From: Chromatiaceae bacterium
GTDB lineage: Bacteria; Pseudomonadota; Gammaproteobacteria; Chromatiales; Chromatiaceae
Reading direction: 5' to 3'
Assembly: GCA_024235175.1 (NCBI GenBank)
Contig: JACKMX010000003.1
Span: forward strand, 806,001-870,000
Length of the DNA: 64,000 bases
Below, in pieces: positions 23,424 to 32,859 of the stretch (positions within the stretch are counted from its first letter, which is position 1; every line of letters starts with the position of its first letter). Under the pieces are notes generated by a model that did not search any database, was not told where the DNA came from, and was given only the letters and a program-made list of their open reading frames with translations. The position numbers were made by a program, and so were the translations under genes.

Positions 23424-26060
23424 ATGCTGCGCGACGCGCCCAAGACGATATACCTGAAGGATTATAATCCGCCGGAGTATCTGATTGATAAGGCGGATCT
23501 GCGCTTTGATCTGCAGGAGGAGCAGACACTGGTTTCAGCCCGTCTCGAAATCCGGCGCAATCCAGCTTCAACCGCAAACGCTGATCTGCTCTATCTGCAT
23601 GGTGAGGGGCTGCAGTTACACTCACTCTCAATTGATGGCCGGACCCTGGCCACGGAAGAGTATGTGGTAACGGCAGAAGGGCTGAGCATAAGCGGAGTCC
23701 CCGGGCATTTTATGCTGGAGAGCGAGGTGTCCATCAAGCCCCAGGATAACACCATGCTGGAGGGTCTCTACAAATCGGGCAGTATGTTTTGTACTCAATG
23801 CGAAGCCGAGGGGTTCCGTAAAATCACCTGGTTCATCGACCGTCCCGATGTGATGACCCGGTTTACCACTACCATCGTTGCCGACCAGGTGAAATACCCC
23901 ACGCTTTTATGTAACGGAAATATTTTATCCAGCGAAATTATCGGTGAGGGGAAGCACCAAGTCGTCTGGGACGATCCGTATCCGAAACCCAGCTACCTTT
24001 TCGCGCTGGTTGCCGGAAACCTGAGGTATATCGAAGACAGCTATAAGACAGCCTCCGGCAGAGAGGTCCTGCTGCGTATCTATGTCGAGCCGGAGAATAT
24101 TGCCAAGTGCGATCACGCTATGAAGTCACTGAAACTGGCTATGGCATGGGACGAGCGCAACTACGGCCGCGAGTACGATCTCGACATTTTTATGATCGTC
24201 GCAGTCAGTGATTTCAACATGGGAGCTATGGAGAACAAGGGACTGAATATCTTCAACTCCAAGTTTGTATTGGCGCGTCCCGAGAGTGCAACCGACCGGG
24301 ATTTTCAGGGTATCGAAGGCGTTATCGCCCACGAATATTTCCATAACTGGACAGGAAACCGTATTACCTGCAGAGACTGGTTCCAGCTCAGTCTGAAGGA
24401 GGGATTGACGGTCTTTCGCGATCAGGAGTTTTCTGCGGACATGGGTTCGCGGGGGGTTAAACGAATCGAAGATGTGCGCCTGCTGAGATCGCATCAGTTC
24501 GCCGAGGACAGCGGCCCTATGGCGCACCCGGTAAGACCGGATTCATATATTGAAATCAATAATTTCTACACGGTCACCGTGTACGAGAAGGGTGCGGAGG
24601 TGGTGCGCATGCTCTCCCTTCTGCTGGGATCTGCTGTCTATCGGAAGGCCACCGATCTCTATTTTGAGCGTCACGATGGCGAGGCGGTCACCACCGACGA
24701 TTTCGTGCGCTGTATGGAGCATGCCAGTGGGCACGATCTGACCCAGTTCAAACGCTGGTACAGCCAGGCGGGGACTCCCGAACTGAGGGTGAGCGGAGAG
24801 TACGACGCCGCAGGCGGGAGCTATCTCCTTACCGTGAAACAATCGACTCCCCCCACCCCGGGACAGCCTGAAAAGCAGCCTCTGCACATCCCTTTCACTC
24901 TGGGTTTGCTGAACAGCGAGGGCCGGGAAATCCCCCTCCGACTTGCGGGAGAGAGTGCGGCCGGTGAGACTTCCAGGGTGCTGGAACTGCGCGAGGCCAG
25001 TGAGAGCTTTCGCTTCCTTGATATTCCGGAGCGCCCTATACCTTCTCTGCTGCGCGGCTTTTCCGCACCTGTGAAGCTGAGTTTCGAATACTCCGATGCA
25101 GACTTGATATTTTTGATGGCAAATGACAGCGACGGCTTCAATCGCTGGGATGCCGCTCAAATGCTGCTGCAGCGCATTCTGCTGCGAAGAATATCGGATG
25201 CACGGGAAGCGCTGCCTGATGGATTGTTGGACTCATTCGGCAGAGCGTTGACAGACCCAGATACGGATAAGGCGCTGCTGGCTGAGGTGTTGACGCTGCC
25301 GTCCGAGTCCTATCTCGGGGATCAGATGGAAGAGGTGGATGTGGATGCCATCCATCTTGGCCGGGAGGAGCTGAAACGGCATTTGGCACATGAACTGCGC
25401 AGTGAGCTACTGGCGGTCTTTCATGCCAACCGGGAGCAGGGAGGCTATGATACCAAACCGGCATCGATTGCCCGGCGAAGCCTGAAAAATATGTGTCTCG
25501 GCTATCTGGTGCAACTACAGGACGATGAGTCTCTTGGCCTCTGCGTCGAACAGTATCGCGAAGGGCACAATATGACCGACGTAATGGCTGCGCTGAGTCT
25601 GATTGCGGATAGCGAAGCGGAAGAGAGGGGGCTAATGCTGGCCGATTTCTACCAGCGATGGAAGGGGGATCAACTGGTTTTGGATAAGTGGTTTACCGTG
25701 CAGGCTGTATCCAAACGTCAGGATACACTGGAACAGGTGGAGCAGTTGACCCGGCATCCGGATTTCTCCATAACCAATCCAAACAGGGTGCGCAGTCTGG
25801 TGGGCGCCTTTTGTTCCGCCAATCCCGTACGCTTTCACCGGGCGGACGGTGCCGGGTACCGTTTCCTCGCTGACCGGGTGCTGGAACTGGATGGATTGAA
25901 CCCCCAGGTGGCGTCACGCATGCTGCGCTTGATGACCCGCTGGAGGCGTTTTGACCCGTCGCGGCAAAACCTGATGCGGGAGCAGTTGCAGCGTGTACTG
26001 GCGACCGACTCGGTTTCAAGGGACGTTTACGAGATCGGATCAAAGAGTATTGAGAGCTGA
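23424..26060 (+). CDS. pepN: Aminopeptidase N
   Basis: An 878-aa M1-family metallopeptidase, cytoplasmic, that removes N-terminal residues from peptides. The substrate-binding GAMEN motif is at about 267-271 and the zinc site is HEYFH (303-307) with the second glutamate at about 326 in SLKEGLT. The length matches E. coli PepN (870). The start ATG 23424 follows GAGGA; the frame is open back to 23313 but that stretch lacks typical residues. No operon partner is obvious. Confidence 0.96.
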   Translation: MLRDAPKTIYLKDYNPPEYLIDKADLRFDLQEEQTLVSARLEIRRNPASTANADLLYLHGEGLQLHSLSIDGRTLATEEYVVTAEGLSISGVPGHFMLESEVSIKPQDNTMLEGLYKSGSMFCTQCEAEGFRKITWFIDRPDVMTRFTTTIVADQVKYPTLLCNGNILSSEIIGEGKHQVVWDDPYPKPSYLFALVAGNLRYIEDSYKTASGREVLLRIYVEPENIAKCDHAMKSLKLAMAWDERNYGREYDLDIFMIVAVSDFNMGAMENKGLNIFNSKFVLARPESATDRDFQGIEGVIAHEYFHNWTGNRITCRDWFQLSLKEGLTVFRDQEFSADMGSRGVKRIEDVRLLRSHQFAEDSGPMAHPVRPDSYIEINNFYTVTVYEKGAEVVRMLSLLLGSAVYRKATDLYFERHDGEAVTTDDFVRCMEHASGHDLTQFKRWYSQAGTPELRVSGEYDAAGGSYLLTVKQSTPPTPGQPEKQPLHIPFTLGLLNSEGREIPLRLAGESAAGETSRVLELREASESFRFLDIPERPIPSLLRGFSAPVKLSFEYSDADLIFLMANDSDGFNRWDAAQMLLQRILLRRISDAREALPDGLLDSFGRALTDPDTDKALLAEVLTLPSESYLGDQMEEVDVDAIHLGREELKRHLAHELRSELLAVFHANREQGGYDTKPASIARRSLKNMCLGYLVQLQDDESLGLCVEQYREGHNMTDVMAALSLIADSEAEERGLMLADFYQRWKGDQLVLDKWFTVQAVSKRQDTLEQVEQLTRHPDFSITNPNRVRSLVGAFCSANPVRFHRADGAGYRFLADRVLELDGLNPQVASRMLRLMTRWRRFDPSRQNLMREQLQRVLATDSVSRDVYEIGSKSIES

Positions 26061-26157
26061 ATTGAAAAATTATGGGTGCCCTTAACTATTCTGTCATCAT
26101 GCATTAATATTCCCAATCCGATCCCACCCCGAAATCTACTATAAGAAGCGAGGTGCC

Positions 26158-27750
26158 ATGCTCACCCCACTCCACCAGTACAGCCTGGGCGATGCCGCTA
26201 ACGCAGATGCAGTGCTCACTGCTTTGTCGGATCAGTTTCTAATAAGGAGCGAAGCGGAAACAGCGCTTAGCAGGATTTATCACGACAGTTTCGACTGGCG
26301 TCTCTATTTAAGCGGCAGTGTGCTCTACAGCAAAAAGGATGGCCGAAAAAAGGTGCTTGTATGGGTACCGGATGGGAGCGAAGATGCTGCTGAGACGCTC
26401 ACTGTAAGCCAGGGTGTTCCAAAATTTTTCTGGGACATGCCACAGGGCCCGCTGCGTGGCAAACTGGCTCAGCTGATTGAGATGCGTGCGCTTTTGCCGC
26501 AGGTCGAGGTAAAAGGCAGGGTGCGGCAGTTCAAAGTGCTCGACGGGGAGGAGAAGACGGTGCTCAGATTCTCCATAGAGTCATACGCGAGCCGAATGCC
26601 GGGTGTTGGGGAATTTCGGGAGCTCGACCAGCGTATAGTTCTGCTGCCGGTCAGGGGTTACAACTCGATATCGAAACGGGTATCGAGGATTCTGACAAAA
26701 CAGATGGGCCTGCGCCCCCTGGCGGAAGGACTGCTGCAGGCGGCGTTGACGGCGATTGACCGAAAACCTGCCGATTACTCATCGAAGCTGGATTTCCAGT
26801 TTGCCCCCGAAGATTCGGCGGGGTCGGTTGCCAGGCGCATCCATCTGCATCTGCTGGACACAATGGAGCGAAATCTGCCAGGCACCTGCGCCAACCTGGA
26901 TTCCGAATTTCTGCATGATTTGCGCGTGGCAGTGCGGCGCGCCCGCTCAGCACTGACCCAGATCAAGGGCGTGTTCAACCAGGAAGCTGTGAATGCCTAT
27001 AATCCCCGCCTTTCCTGGATTGGGCAGATCACCGGGCCCAGCCGGGACATGGATGTCTATCTGCTTGACTACGACCTCTATCGATCGAGTCTGCCAGAGC
27101 GGTTTCAGGCGGATCTGGACCCCCTGAAGGAGTTTCTTCTCGCCCACAGGAAAAGTGCTTACCGCAGCATGACGACTCAGCTTAAATCCAAAGAGTTTCG
27201 TTCATTTCTGGATGAATGGCGTGGTTTTCTGAACAACTCCCCGGTGCGGCACGAAGGTGCCTCAGCCGCAGAGTTGCCGGTAAAGATGGTTGCCGACAAG
27301 AGAATCTATCGAATCTACAAACGCGTGTTGGGGGAGGGGGCAGAGATCAATGACTCTTCACCCGCAACGGCATTTCATGAGCTTAGAAAAAGCTGCAAGA
27401 AGCTCAGGTACCTGATTGAATTTTTCCAGAGTCTCTACACCAGTGAGCAGATACAGCCCCTGATCAAGGCGCTCAAAGTGCTGCTGGATAATCTGGGTGC
27501 GTTTCAGGATACCGAAGTACAGGCCAATAAGTTGCGGGAATTTGCTCACCAGATGGTTAAAGAGGCTCAGGTTCCGGCGGACACGTTGCTGGCCATGGGA
27601 ATGCTGGTGGATGGGCTGCTGCGCCGTCAGCAGGAGGCGCGTAAGGATTTTCACAGCTGCTTCGAGGTGTTTTCCGGTAAGGAGAACCGGAAGGAGTTCA
27701 AGGCTATCTTCTCCCGTTATTCCGGGGGCATCAAAAATAAGCAGAACTAG
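26158..27750 (+). CDS. CHAD-domain protein
   Basis: A 530-aa protein with a C-terminal CHAD domain (about residues 220-520), a helical bundle known to bind polyphosphate. Both CHAD repeats are visible: HDLRVAVRRAR from H253 and FHELRKSCKKLRYL from H407. The first 210 residues resemble neither a clear CYTH domain (no ExExK at the start) nor another family I can name. A ppk2 gene lies further along (43364-44233), giving a possible polyphosphate link, but the two are 16 kb apart. Function is not established. Confidence 0.85.
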   Translation: MLTPLHQYSLGDAANADAVLTALSDQFLIRSEAETALSRIYHDSFDWRLYLSGSVLYSKKDGRKKVLVWVPDGSEDAAETLTVSQGVPKFFWDMPQGPLRGKLAQLIEMRALLPQVEVKGRVRQFKVLDGEEKTVLRFSIESYASRMPGVGEFRELDQRIVLLPVRGYNSISKRVSRILTKQMGLRPLAEGLLQAALTAIDRKPADYSSKLDFQFAPEDSAGSVARRIHLHLLDTMERNLPGTCANLDSEFLHDLRVAVRRARSALTQIKGVFNQEAVNAYNPRLSWIGQITGPSRDMDVYLLDYDLYRSSLPERFQADLDPLKEFLLAHRKSAYRSMTTQLKSKEFRSFLDEWRGFLNNSPVRHEGASAAELPVKMVADKRIYRIYKRVLGEGAEINDSSPATAFHELRKSCKKLRYLIEFFQSLYTSEQIQPLIKALKVLLDNLGAFQDTEVQANKLREFAHQMVKEAQVPADTLLAMGMLVDGLLRRQQEARKDFHSCFEVFSGKENRKEFKAIFSRYSGGIKNKQN

Positions 27751-27816
27751 CTGGCGTGTATCACAACCTCCGGATCATATGCAGGCGGATCGATTCCGGG
27801 TGAGTTGCAACGCGTC

Positions 27817-27901
27817 TGGTAGCTAGGGCGGGAGTCGAACCCGCATGCCCGGGGGCGCAGCATTTTGAGTGCTGTGTGTATACCAGTTCCACCACCTAGC
27901 C
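27817..27901 (-). tRNA. tRNA-Leu (CAA)
   Basis: An 85-nt gene with the CCA end encoded. The acceptor stem pairs GGCTAGG with CCTAGCT. The anticodon loop CTCAAAA gives CAA, and the T-arm has GGTTCGACTCC. The long variable arm (GCGCCCCCGGGCATGC) is as expected for a class II leucine tRNA. It reads opposite to its neighbours. Confidence 0.95.
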
Positions 27902-28073
27902 AGTGAATGCATCTACCACATCAACGCAGGGGATCGGTTACAAGGGCGTATCCAGCGCAATCGGCCGTTGCTTTAGCTCCGGAATCAAGCGGGTTTACAA
28001 TTCCCCGTGCGAAGGTGCCGTAGTATAGCCTTTTCAGCGGAAGGCGCAAACGATATGGTACCATCGCGCACCG

Positions 28074-29102
28074 ATGCGACTTTCCGATTTCAGTTTCGAA
28101 CTTCCCGACTCTCTTATCGCCCAGTTTCCGCTGGCGCAGAGGGGTGATAGCCGCTTGCTCGTACTGGAGGGTGCCAGCGGAAGAATCCGGGATCGCTGTT
28201 TCAAAGATCTGCCGGAGCTGCTCCATGCAGGGGACCTTCTGGTGTTCAATGACACCAAGGTCATTCCTGCCCGGCTGTATGGCCGAAAAATGGCGACCGG
28301 AGGCAGAGTGGAGGTCCTGATCGAGCGTCTGCTCGATTCGCAGCGTGCGTTGGCGCATGTCAAAGCAAGCAAGTCCCCCCGGCCGGCATCGCTGATTGCG
28401 GTGGATGGAGGCGGAACACTTGAAGTTACGGCCCGTCGCGATAGTTTGTTCGAACTGCGTTCTACTGAGATCGACCTGATTTCATTGATGAATCAGTCTG
28501 GACACATCCCGTTACCGCCGTATATCACCAGAGCAGATGAAGAGCAGGATCTGGAACGTTACCAGACTGTCTATGCCGAGCGACCCGGCGCGGTGGCTGC
28601 GCCGACGGCTGGACTGCACTTTGACCAGTCGATGCTGGATCGACTGGCGGCAAAAGGTGTGGAGAGCACACATGTCACGCTGCACGTCGGAGCAGGCACA
28701 TTTCAACCGGTGAGGGCGGAGCGGCTGGAAGATCATCTCATGCACAGCGAATTTCTGGAAGTAAGCAGGGATACCTGCGACAGCGTGCAGCATGCCCGCG
28801 CCCGGGGTGGACGTGTGGTGGCGGTGGGAACCACCAGTGTGCGCAGCCTGGAGAGCGCGGCGGTGGCGGGGGAGTTGCAGCCATTCAGTGGGGATACACG
28901 GCTGTTTATCCGGCCCGGCTACAGGTTCAGATGCGTGGATGCCATGATTACCAATTTTCATCTGCCGGAGTCCACGCTGTTGATGTTGGTATCGGCTTTT
29001 TCCGGCCATCCGCAAATTATGGCTGCCTATCGGCACGCAGTTGCCGAGCGCTATCGCTTCTTCAGCTACGGGGATGCCATGTTTCTCACGCCCCGGTGTT
29101 GA
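28074..29102 (+). CDS. queA: S-adenosylmethionine:tRNA ribosyltransferase-isomerase
   Basis: A 342-aa enzyme that transfers ribose from SAM to preQ1 in tRNA, making epoxyqueuosine. Typical motifs are FELPDSLIAQFPLAQRGDSRLL at the start, FNDTKVIPARL, PPYITR, PTAGLHFD and NFHLPESTLLMLVSAF. The start ATG 28074 has no strong ribosome site. It precedes tgt, the next enzyme to act on the same tRNA position in reverse order, 150 bases downstream. Confidence 0.96.
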   Translation: MRLSDFSFELPDSLIAQFPLAQRGDSRLLVLEGASGRIRDRCFKDLPELLHAGDLLVFNDTKVIPARLYGRKMATGGRVEVLIERLLDSQRALAHVKASKSPRPASLIAVDGGGTLEVTARRDSLFELRSTEIDLISLMNQSGHIPLPPYITRADEEQDLERYQTVYAERPGAVAAPTAGLHFDQSMLDRLAAKGVESTHVTLHVGAGTFQPVRAERLEDHLMHSEFLEVSRDTCDSVQHARARGGRVVAVGTTSVRSLESAAVAGELQPFSGDTRLFIRPGYRFRCVDAMITNFHLPESTLLMLVSAFSGHPQIMAAYRHAVAERYRFFSYGDAMFLTPRC

Positions 29103-29110
29103 TTTTCGGG

Positions 29111-29139
29111 CAAAAAAAAGCGCGGCTGAAGAAGCCGCG
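29111..29139 (-). terminator. Terminator-shaped hairpin pointing toward queA
   Basis: On the minus strand GCGCGGCTTCTTCAGCCGCGC is an 8-bp G+C-rich stem followed by a run of T (the plus-strand A-run at 29113-29120). It would end transcription moving leftward, yet both flanking genes read rightward. On the plus strand the hairpin has only an A-rich upstream tract and no U-tail, so it would be at most a weak terminator after queA. Confidence 0.5.
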
Positions 29140-29170
29140 CAAAGATCCACCAAAGGAGGATGGAGGAGTT

Positions 29171-29190
29171 TGTACTAAAGATTTAGTACA
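29171..29190. promoter_or_regulatory. Perfect inverted repeat between queA and tgt
   Basis: Nine-base arms TGTACTAAA and TTTAGTACA surround a GA centre. It lies 62 bases before the tgt start. It could be an operator or a short RNA hairpin. Nothing else in the window repeats it. Confidence 0.4.
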
Positions 29191-29252
29191 TGGGCATTTT
29201 CTTATATTCTTTCCTGGCTGTCAACTGTGTTTTTAAAAATAAGTGCTGAGCA

Positions 29253-30371
29253 ATGAGATTTGAAACCATAAAAAATGATGGCCAAGCGCGTCGCGGCCGC
29301 CTTATTTTTTCCCGTGGCAATGTGCAGACTCCCGCTTTCATGCCGGTGGGCACCTATGGCACGGTCAAGGCGATGACTCCGGAAGAGTTGCAGGGGTTGG
29401 GGGCCGAAATCATTCTGGGGAATACCTTTCATCTCATGCTGCGGCCGGGCACGCAGGTGATCAAGGCGCACGGCGATCTGCATGATTTTACCCGTTGGCA
29501 GGGTCCGATATTGACCGATTCCGGGGGATTTCAGGTCTTCAGCCTCGGTGCCATGCGCAAGATCACAGAGCAGGGGGTGCATTTCCGCTCACCTATCGAC
29601 GGCAGCCGTATCTTCATGGGACCGGAGGAGTCCATGCTTGTGCAACGTGATCTTGGCTCCGATATTGTCATGATATTTGATGAGTGCACTCCCTATCCGG
29701 TGACCGAGGCGGCGGCACGGCAGTCGATGGAGCTCTCCCTGCGTTGGGCCGAACGCAGCAAGGTGGCGCACGGCGATAATGCTGCAGCACTGTTCGGTAT
29801 CATTCAGGGCGGCGTGTTCGAGAGGCTGCGTGCGCAGTCGCTCGACGGGTTGAAATCGATTGGATTTGACGGTTATGCCGTAGGCGGGCTGTCAGTGGGA
29901 GAGCCCCCGGAAGAGCGCTGGTGCCTGCTGGATTTCCTCTCCACCCGCCTGCCGGAAGAACAGCCGCGCTACCTGATGGGGGTGGGTACACCGGAGGATA
30001 TTGTGGCGGCGGTCGCCCGCGGCATCGATATGTTCGATTGTGTCCTGCCAACGCGCAATGCACGCAATGGCCATCTGTTCACTCATCAGGGTGTGGTTCG
30101 AATCAGAAATTCTGTTCACGCCACGGATACTGCACCTCTGGATCCCTTATGCGACTGCTACACTTGCAAAAATTACAGTCGCGCCTATCTGCGTCATCTA
30201 TCGCGTTGCAATGAGATACTGGGCGCCCGCCTCAACACGATCCATAACCTGCATTACTATCAGAGCCTGATGCGCGCTATAAGGGCTGCTATCGAGGCCG
30301 GCAGATTTGCCAGTTTCGTCGCCGATTTTCATCGATTAAGGGAGCAGCCGCCGGATGCTGACGGTGGCTGA
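29253..30371 (+). CDS. tgt: tRNA-guanine transglycosylase
   Basis: A 372-aa enzyme that exchanges guanine for preQ1 at position 34 of GUN tRNAs. Visible features are the DSGGFQVFSLG substrate site (Asp nucleophile partner), GIIQGGVFERLR, GGLSVGEPPEE, and the zinc site CDCYTCKNYSRAYLRHL with three Cys and one His. Length is normal. It follows queA and precedes yajC-secD-secF, the usual gammaproteobacterial order. Confidence 0.97.
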   Translation: MRFETIKNDGQARRGRLIFSRGNVQTPAFMPVGTYGTVKAMTPEELQGLGAEIILGNTFHLMLRPGTQVIKAHGDLHDFTRWQGPILTDSGGFQVFSLGAMRKITEQGVHFRSPIDGSRIFMGPEESMLVQRDLGSDIVMIFDECTPYPVTEAAARQSMELSLRWAERSKVAHGDNAAALFGIIQGGVFERLRAQSLDGLKSIGFDGYAVGGLSVGEPPEERWCLLDFLSTRLPEEQPRYLMGVGTPEDIVAAVARGIDMFDCVLPTRNARNGHLFTHQGVVRIRNSVHATDTAPLDPLCDCYTCKNYSRAYLRHLSRCNEILGARLNTIHNLHYYQSLMRAIRAAIEAGRFASFVADFHRLREQPPDADGG

Positions 30372-30445
30372 GGTCGCGGATCGATATATCGAGTCAATCG
30401 GAACGGCGAGTAGCAATTTTTAAAGCCGGATATCTGTGTCATAAT

Positions 30446-30490
30446 GCACCGCTTGAACCGAAAGAGGCGGCTCCTCGGTGCTTCTTTTTT
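30446..30490 (+). terminator. Probable terminator between tgt and yajC
   Basis: GCACCG at 30446-30451 pairs with CGGTGC at 30476-30481 around a second short hairpin, followed by TTCTTTTTT. The shape suggests partial termination before yajC, or an attenuator. Confidence 0.4.
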
Positions 30491-30523
30491 CGCAACTGAA
30501 TCTTAAATACCAGGTGAATCACC

Positions 30524-30856
30524 ATGAGTTTTTTTATTTCTGACGCAATGGCCCAGGCGGCTTCCGGCGCGGCCTCCGGACCCGGCCTGGAAGGACTGAT
30601 ACTCCCTGTCGGTCTGATCATAATGCTCTACTTTCTGATGATTCGACCGCAAATGAAGCGGCAAAAAGAGCACAAGAAGCTGGTCGATGCTCTCTCTAAG
30701 GGGGACGAAGTCCAGACCGAGGGAGGTATGATGGGCAAAATAAGTGATCTGGATGAGAATTTCATCAAGCTGGAGATCGCGGAAGGAACGCAGGTGAAAT
30801 TTCGCCGTAGTGCCGTTTCTGCGGTTATGCCCAAGGGAACACTCAAGGAACTGTAG
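30524..30856 (+). CDS. yajC: Sec translocase accessory subunit YajC
   Basis: A 110-aa membrane protein with one transmembrane helix near residues 26-43 (GLILPVGLIIMLYFLMIR) followed by a cytoplasmic YajC domain (LSKGDEVQTEGGMMGKI). It associates with SecDF at the SecYEG translocon. secD follows after 113 bases. Confidence 0.95.
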   Translation: MSFFISDAMAQAASGAASGPGLEGLILPVGLIIMLYFLMIRPQMKRQKEHKKLVDALSKGDEVQTEGGMMGKISDLDENFIKLEIAEGTQVKFRRSAVSAVMPKGTLKEL

Positions 30857-30969
30857 TAGTACGAAGCTGGGACCGATACCGTCGGCGGCGGGACACCTAT
30901 GCACCGGTTCTCCTATATTTTATAAAACGCCAGCAACCTGCTCAAGAATCCACCAAGCCGTATACTCCA

Positions 30970-32823
30970 ATGAATCGATACCCATTATGGAAGAATATCC
31001 TGATCGGCATAGTTGTGCTGGTCGGCCTGATTTACGCTCTGCCCAATATTTTCGACCAGGATCCGGCGTTGGAAATAACCGGGAGTCGGCGCGCCGAATT
31101 GACTCCAGCGACGGAACAGAGGGTTCGGGATGCGCTTGGCGCGGCAGGGATAGAGATAAAATCATTGGATTCCGGCAGCAACAAGCTGCTGCTCAGATTT
31201 TCGGATTCCGAAACCCAACTGCGCGCCAAAGATTCCCTGGAAACATTGCTTGGCGGCGATTACACGCTGGCCCTGACACTCTCCTCCGATGTGCCGGGTT
31301 GGCTGCGGTCGGTGGGCGCTCTGCCCATGTACCTGGGCCTGGATCTGCGTGGAGGCATTCATGTGCTGATCGATGTGGACATGGATGCAGCGGTGGATCA
31401 GGCGTTGGAGCGCTATTCGGGCGATATACGAACACTGTTGCGCGATGAAAAATTGCGTTACAGCACGGTTTCCCAGCGTGGGGATGCGGTTGTCATCAGT
31501 TTCAAAGAGGCGGAAATCAGGGAACAGGCGCTGGCCAAAATAGAAGATGAGTTCCGAAACCTGTTGCTGGAATCGGTGGACGGGGACGATGCTTTCCAGG
31601 TCGAGGCGCGCATGTCCAACAACGAGCAGCAGACTACCCGCAAATTCGCGTTGGATCAGAACATCACTACGCTGCGCAATCGGATAAACGCGCTTGGCGT
31701 GTCCGAACCGATCATCCAGCAGCAGGGGGATCGCCGAATCGTAGTGCAACTGCCTGGTGCCCAGGATCCCGCCAGACTGAAGGACCTGCTTGGTGCCACC
31801 GCCACTCTGGAGTATCGGCTTGAGGATACAGAGCACAATGTGGAAGACGCGGTTGCCGGTAAGGTACCGGTCGGCTCAAAGCTTTATCACACCCGCGACG
31901 GTCGTCCTATCCTGCTCAAGAAGCAGGTGATTGTCACCGGCAATCAGATTACGGACGCCTCATCCGGATTCGATCAGCGTTCGAATCAGCCGGCGGTGTT
32001 TGTCAGTCTGGATGGCCCGGGTGCGCGGCGTATGCGTAATGTGACCACGGATAATGTGGGCAAGCCAATGGCGGTGGTCTTTATCGAGACGCGAACCGAG
32101 TCCAGGGTGGTTGACGGAAAAAAAGTAACGCGCAAGATCCCGGTTCAGGAGGTAATCAGTGTCGCCAACATCCTGGAGCCGTTCGGCCGCCGTTTTCAGA
32201 CTACCGGCCTGGACAGTCCCGCAGAAGCACACGATCTGGCGCTGTTGCTGCGTGCAGGCGCCCTGGCGGCACCAATCGAAATTGTGGAGGAGCGCACCAT
32301 AGGGCCTTCACTGGGGCAGGATAATATCGATCAGGGTTTTCGCTCGGTACTCATCGGTCTGCTGCTGGTGATGGTATACATGGCATTCTCCTACAAGGTT
32401 TTTGGGCTTGTGGCGAATTTGGCGCTGATTACGAATCTGGTGCTTATTGTGGCGGTGCTCTCCATGCTGCAGGCAACCCTGACGCTGCCCGGTATCGCCG
32501 GCATAGTGCTCACCGTCGGTATGGCGGTCGATGCCAATGTATTGATATTCGAACGTATCCGGGAGGAGATTGATATCGGTAACACCCCGCAGGCGAGTAT
32601 CCATGCCGGTTACGAGAAGGCGCTCTCCACCATTGTCGATGCCAACGTAACCACGCTGATCGCAGCGGTTGTCCTTTTCTCTTTCGGAACCGGGCCGATC
32701 AAAGGATTCGCGGTAACCCTGTTTATCGGCATTCTCACATCGATGTTCACCGCCATACTGGGAACGCGTGCGGTGATCAACCGGGTTTATGGCGGACGCC
32801 GGTTGGGGAAACTGGTGATATGA
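30970..32823 (+). CDS. secD: Protein translocase subunit SecD
   Basis: A 617-aa RND-family membrane protein that uses the proton gradient to help pull exported proteins across the inner membrane. It has an N-terminal anchor, a large periplasmic domain with the D1 motif LGLDLRGGIHVLIDVD, and a C-terminal six-helix block with GIAGIVLTVGMAVDANVLIFERI, the conserved D4-type region holding the key Asp. Length is usual. secF follows after 36 bases. Confidence 0.97.
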   Translation: MNRYPLWKNILIGIVVLVGLIYALPNIFDQDPALEITGSRRAELTPATEQRVRDALGAAGIEIKSLDSGSNKLLLRFSDSETQLRAKDSLETLLGGDYTLALTLSSDVPGWLRSVGALPMYLGLDLRGGIHVLIDVDMDAAVDQALERYSGDIRTLLRDEKLRYSTVSQRGDAVVISFKEAEIREQALAKIEDEFRNLLLESVDGDDAFQVEARMSNNEQQTTRKFALDQNITTLRNRINALGVSEPIIQQQGDRRIVVQLPGAQDPARLKDLLGATATLEYRLEDTEHNVEDAVAGKVPVGSKLYHTRDGRPILLKKQVIVTGNQITDASSGFDQRSNQPAVFVSLDGPGARRMRNVTTDNVGKPMAVVFIETRTESRVVDGKKVTRKIPVQEVISVANILEPFGRRFQTTGLDSPAEAHDLALLLRAGALAAPIEIVEERTIGPSLGQDNIDQGFRSVLIGLLLVMVYMAFSYKVFGLVANLALITNLVLIVAVLSMLQATLTLPGIAGIVLTVGMAVDANVLIFERIREEIDIGNTPQASIHAGYEKALSTIVDANVTTLIAAVVLFSFGTGPIKGFAVTLFIGILTSMFTAILGTRAVINRVYGGRRLGKLVI

Positions 32824-32859
32824 GCGAATTAACCTGGATAAGATGGTGCGGAAACTGTC

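Noticed and set aside
29160..29186. Eight-codon leader peptide before tgt
   Set aside because: The ATG abuts the AGGAGG with no spacing, so translation is doubtful; kept only as a comment.
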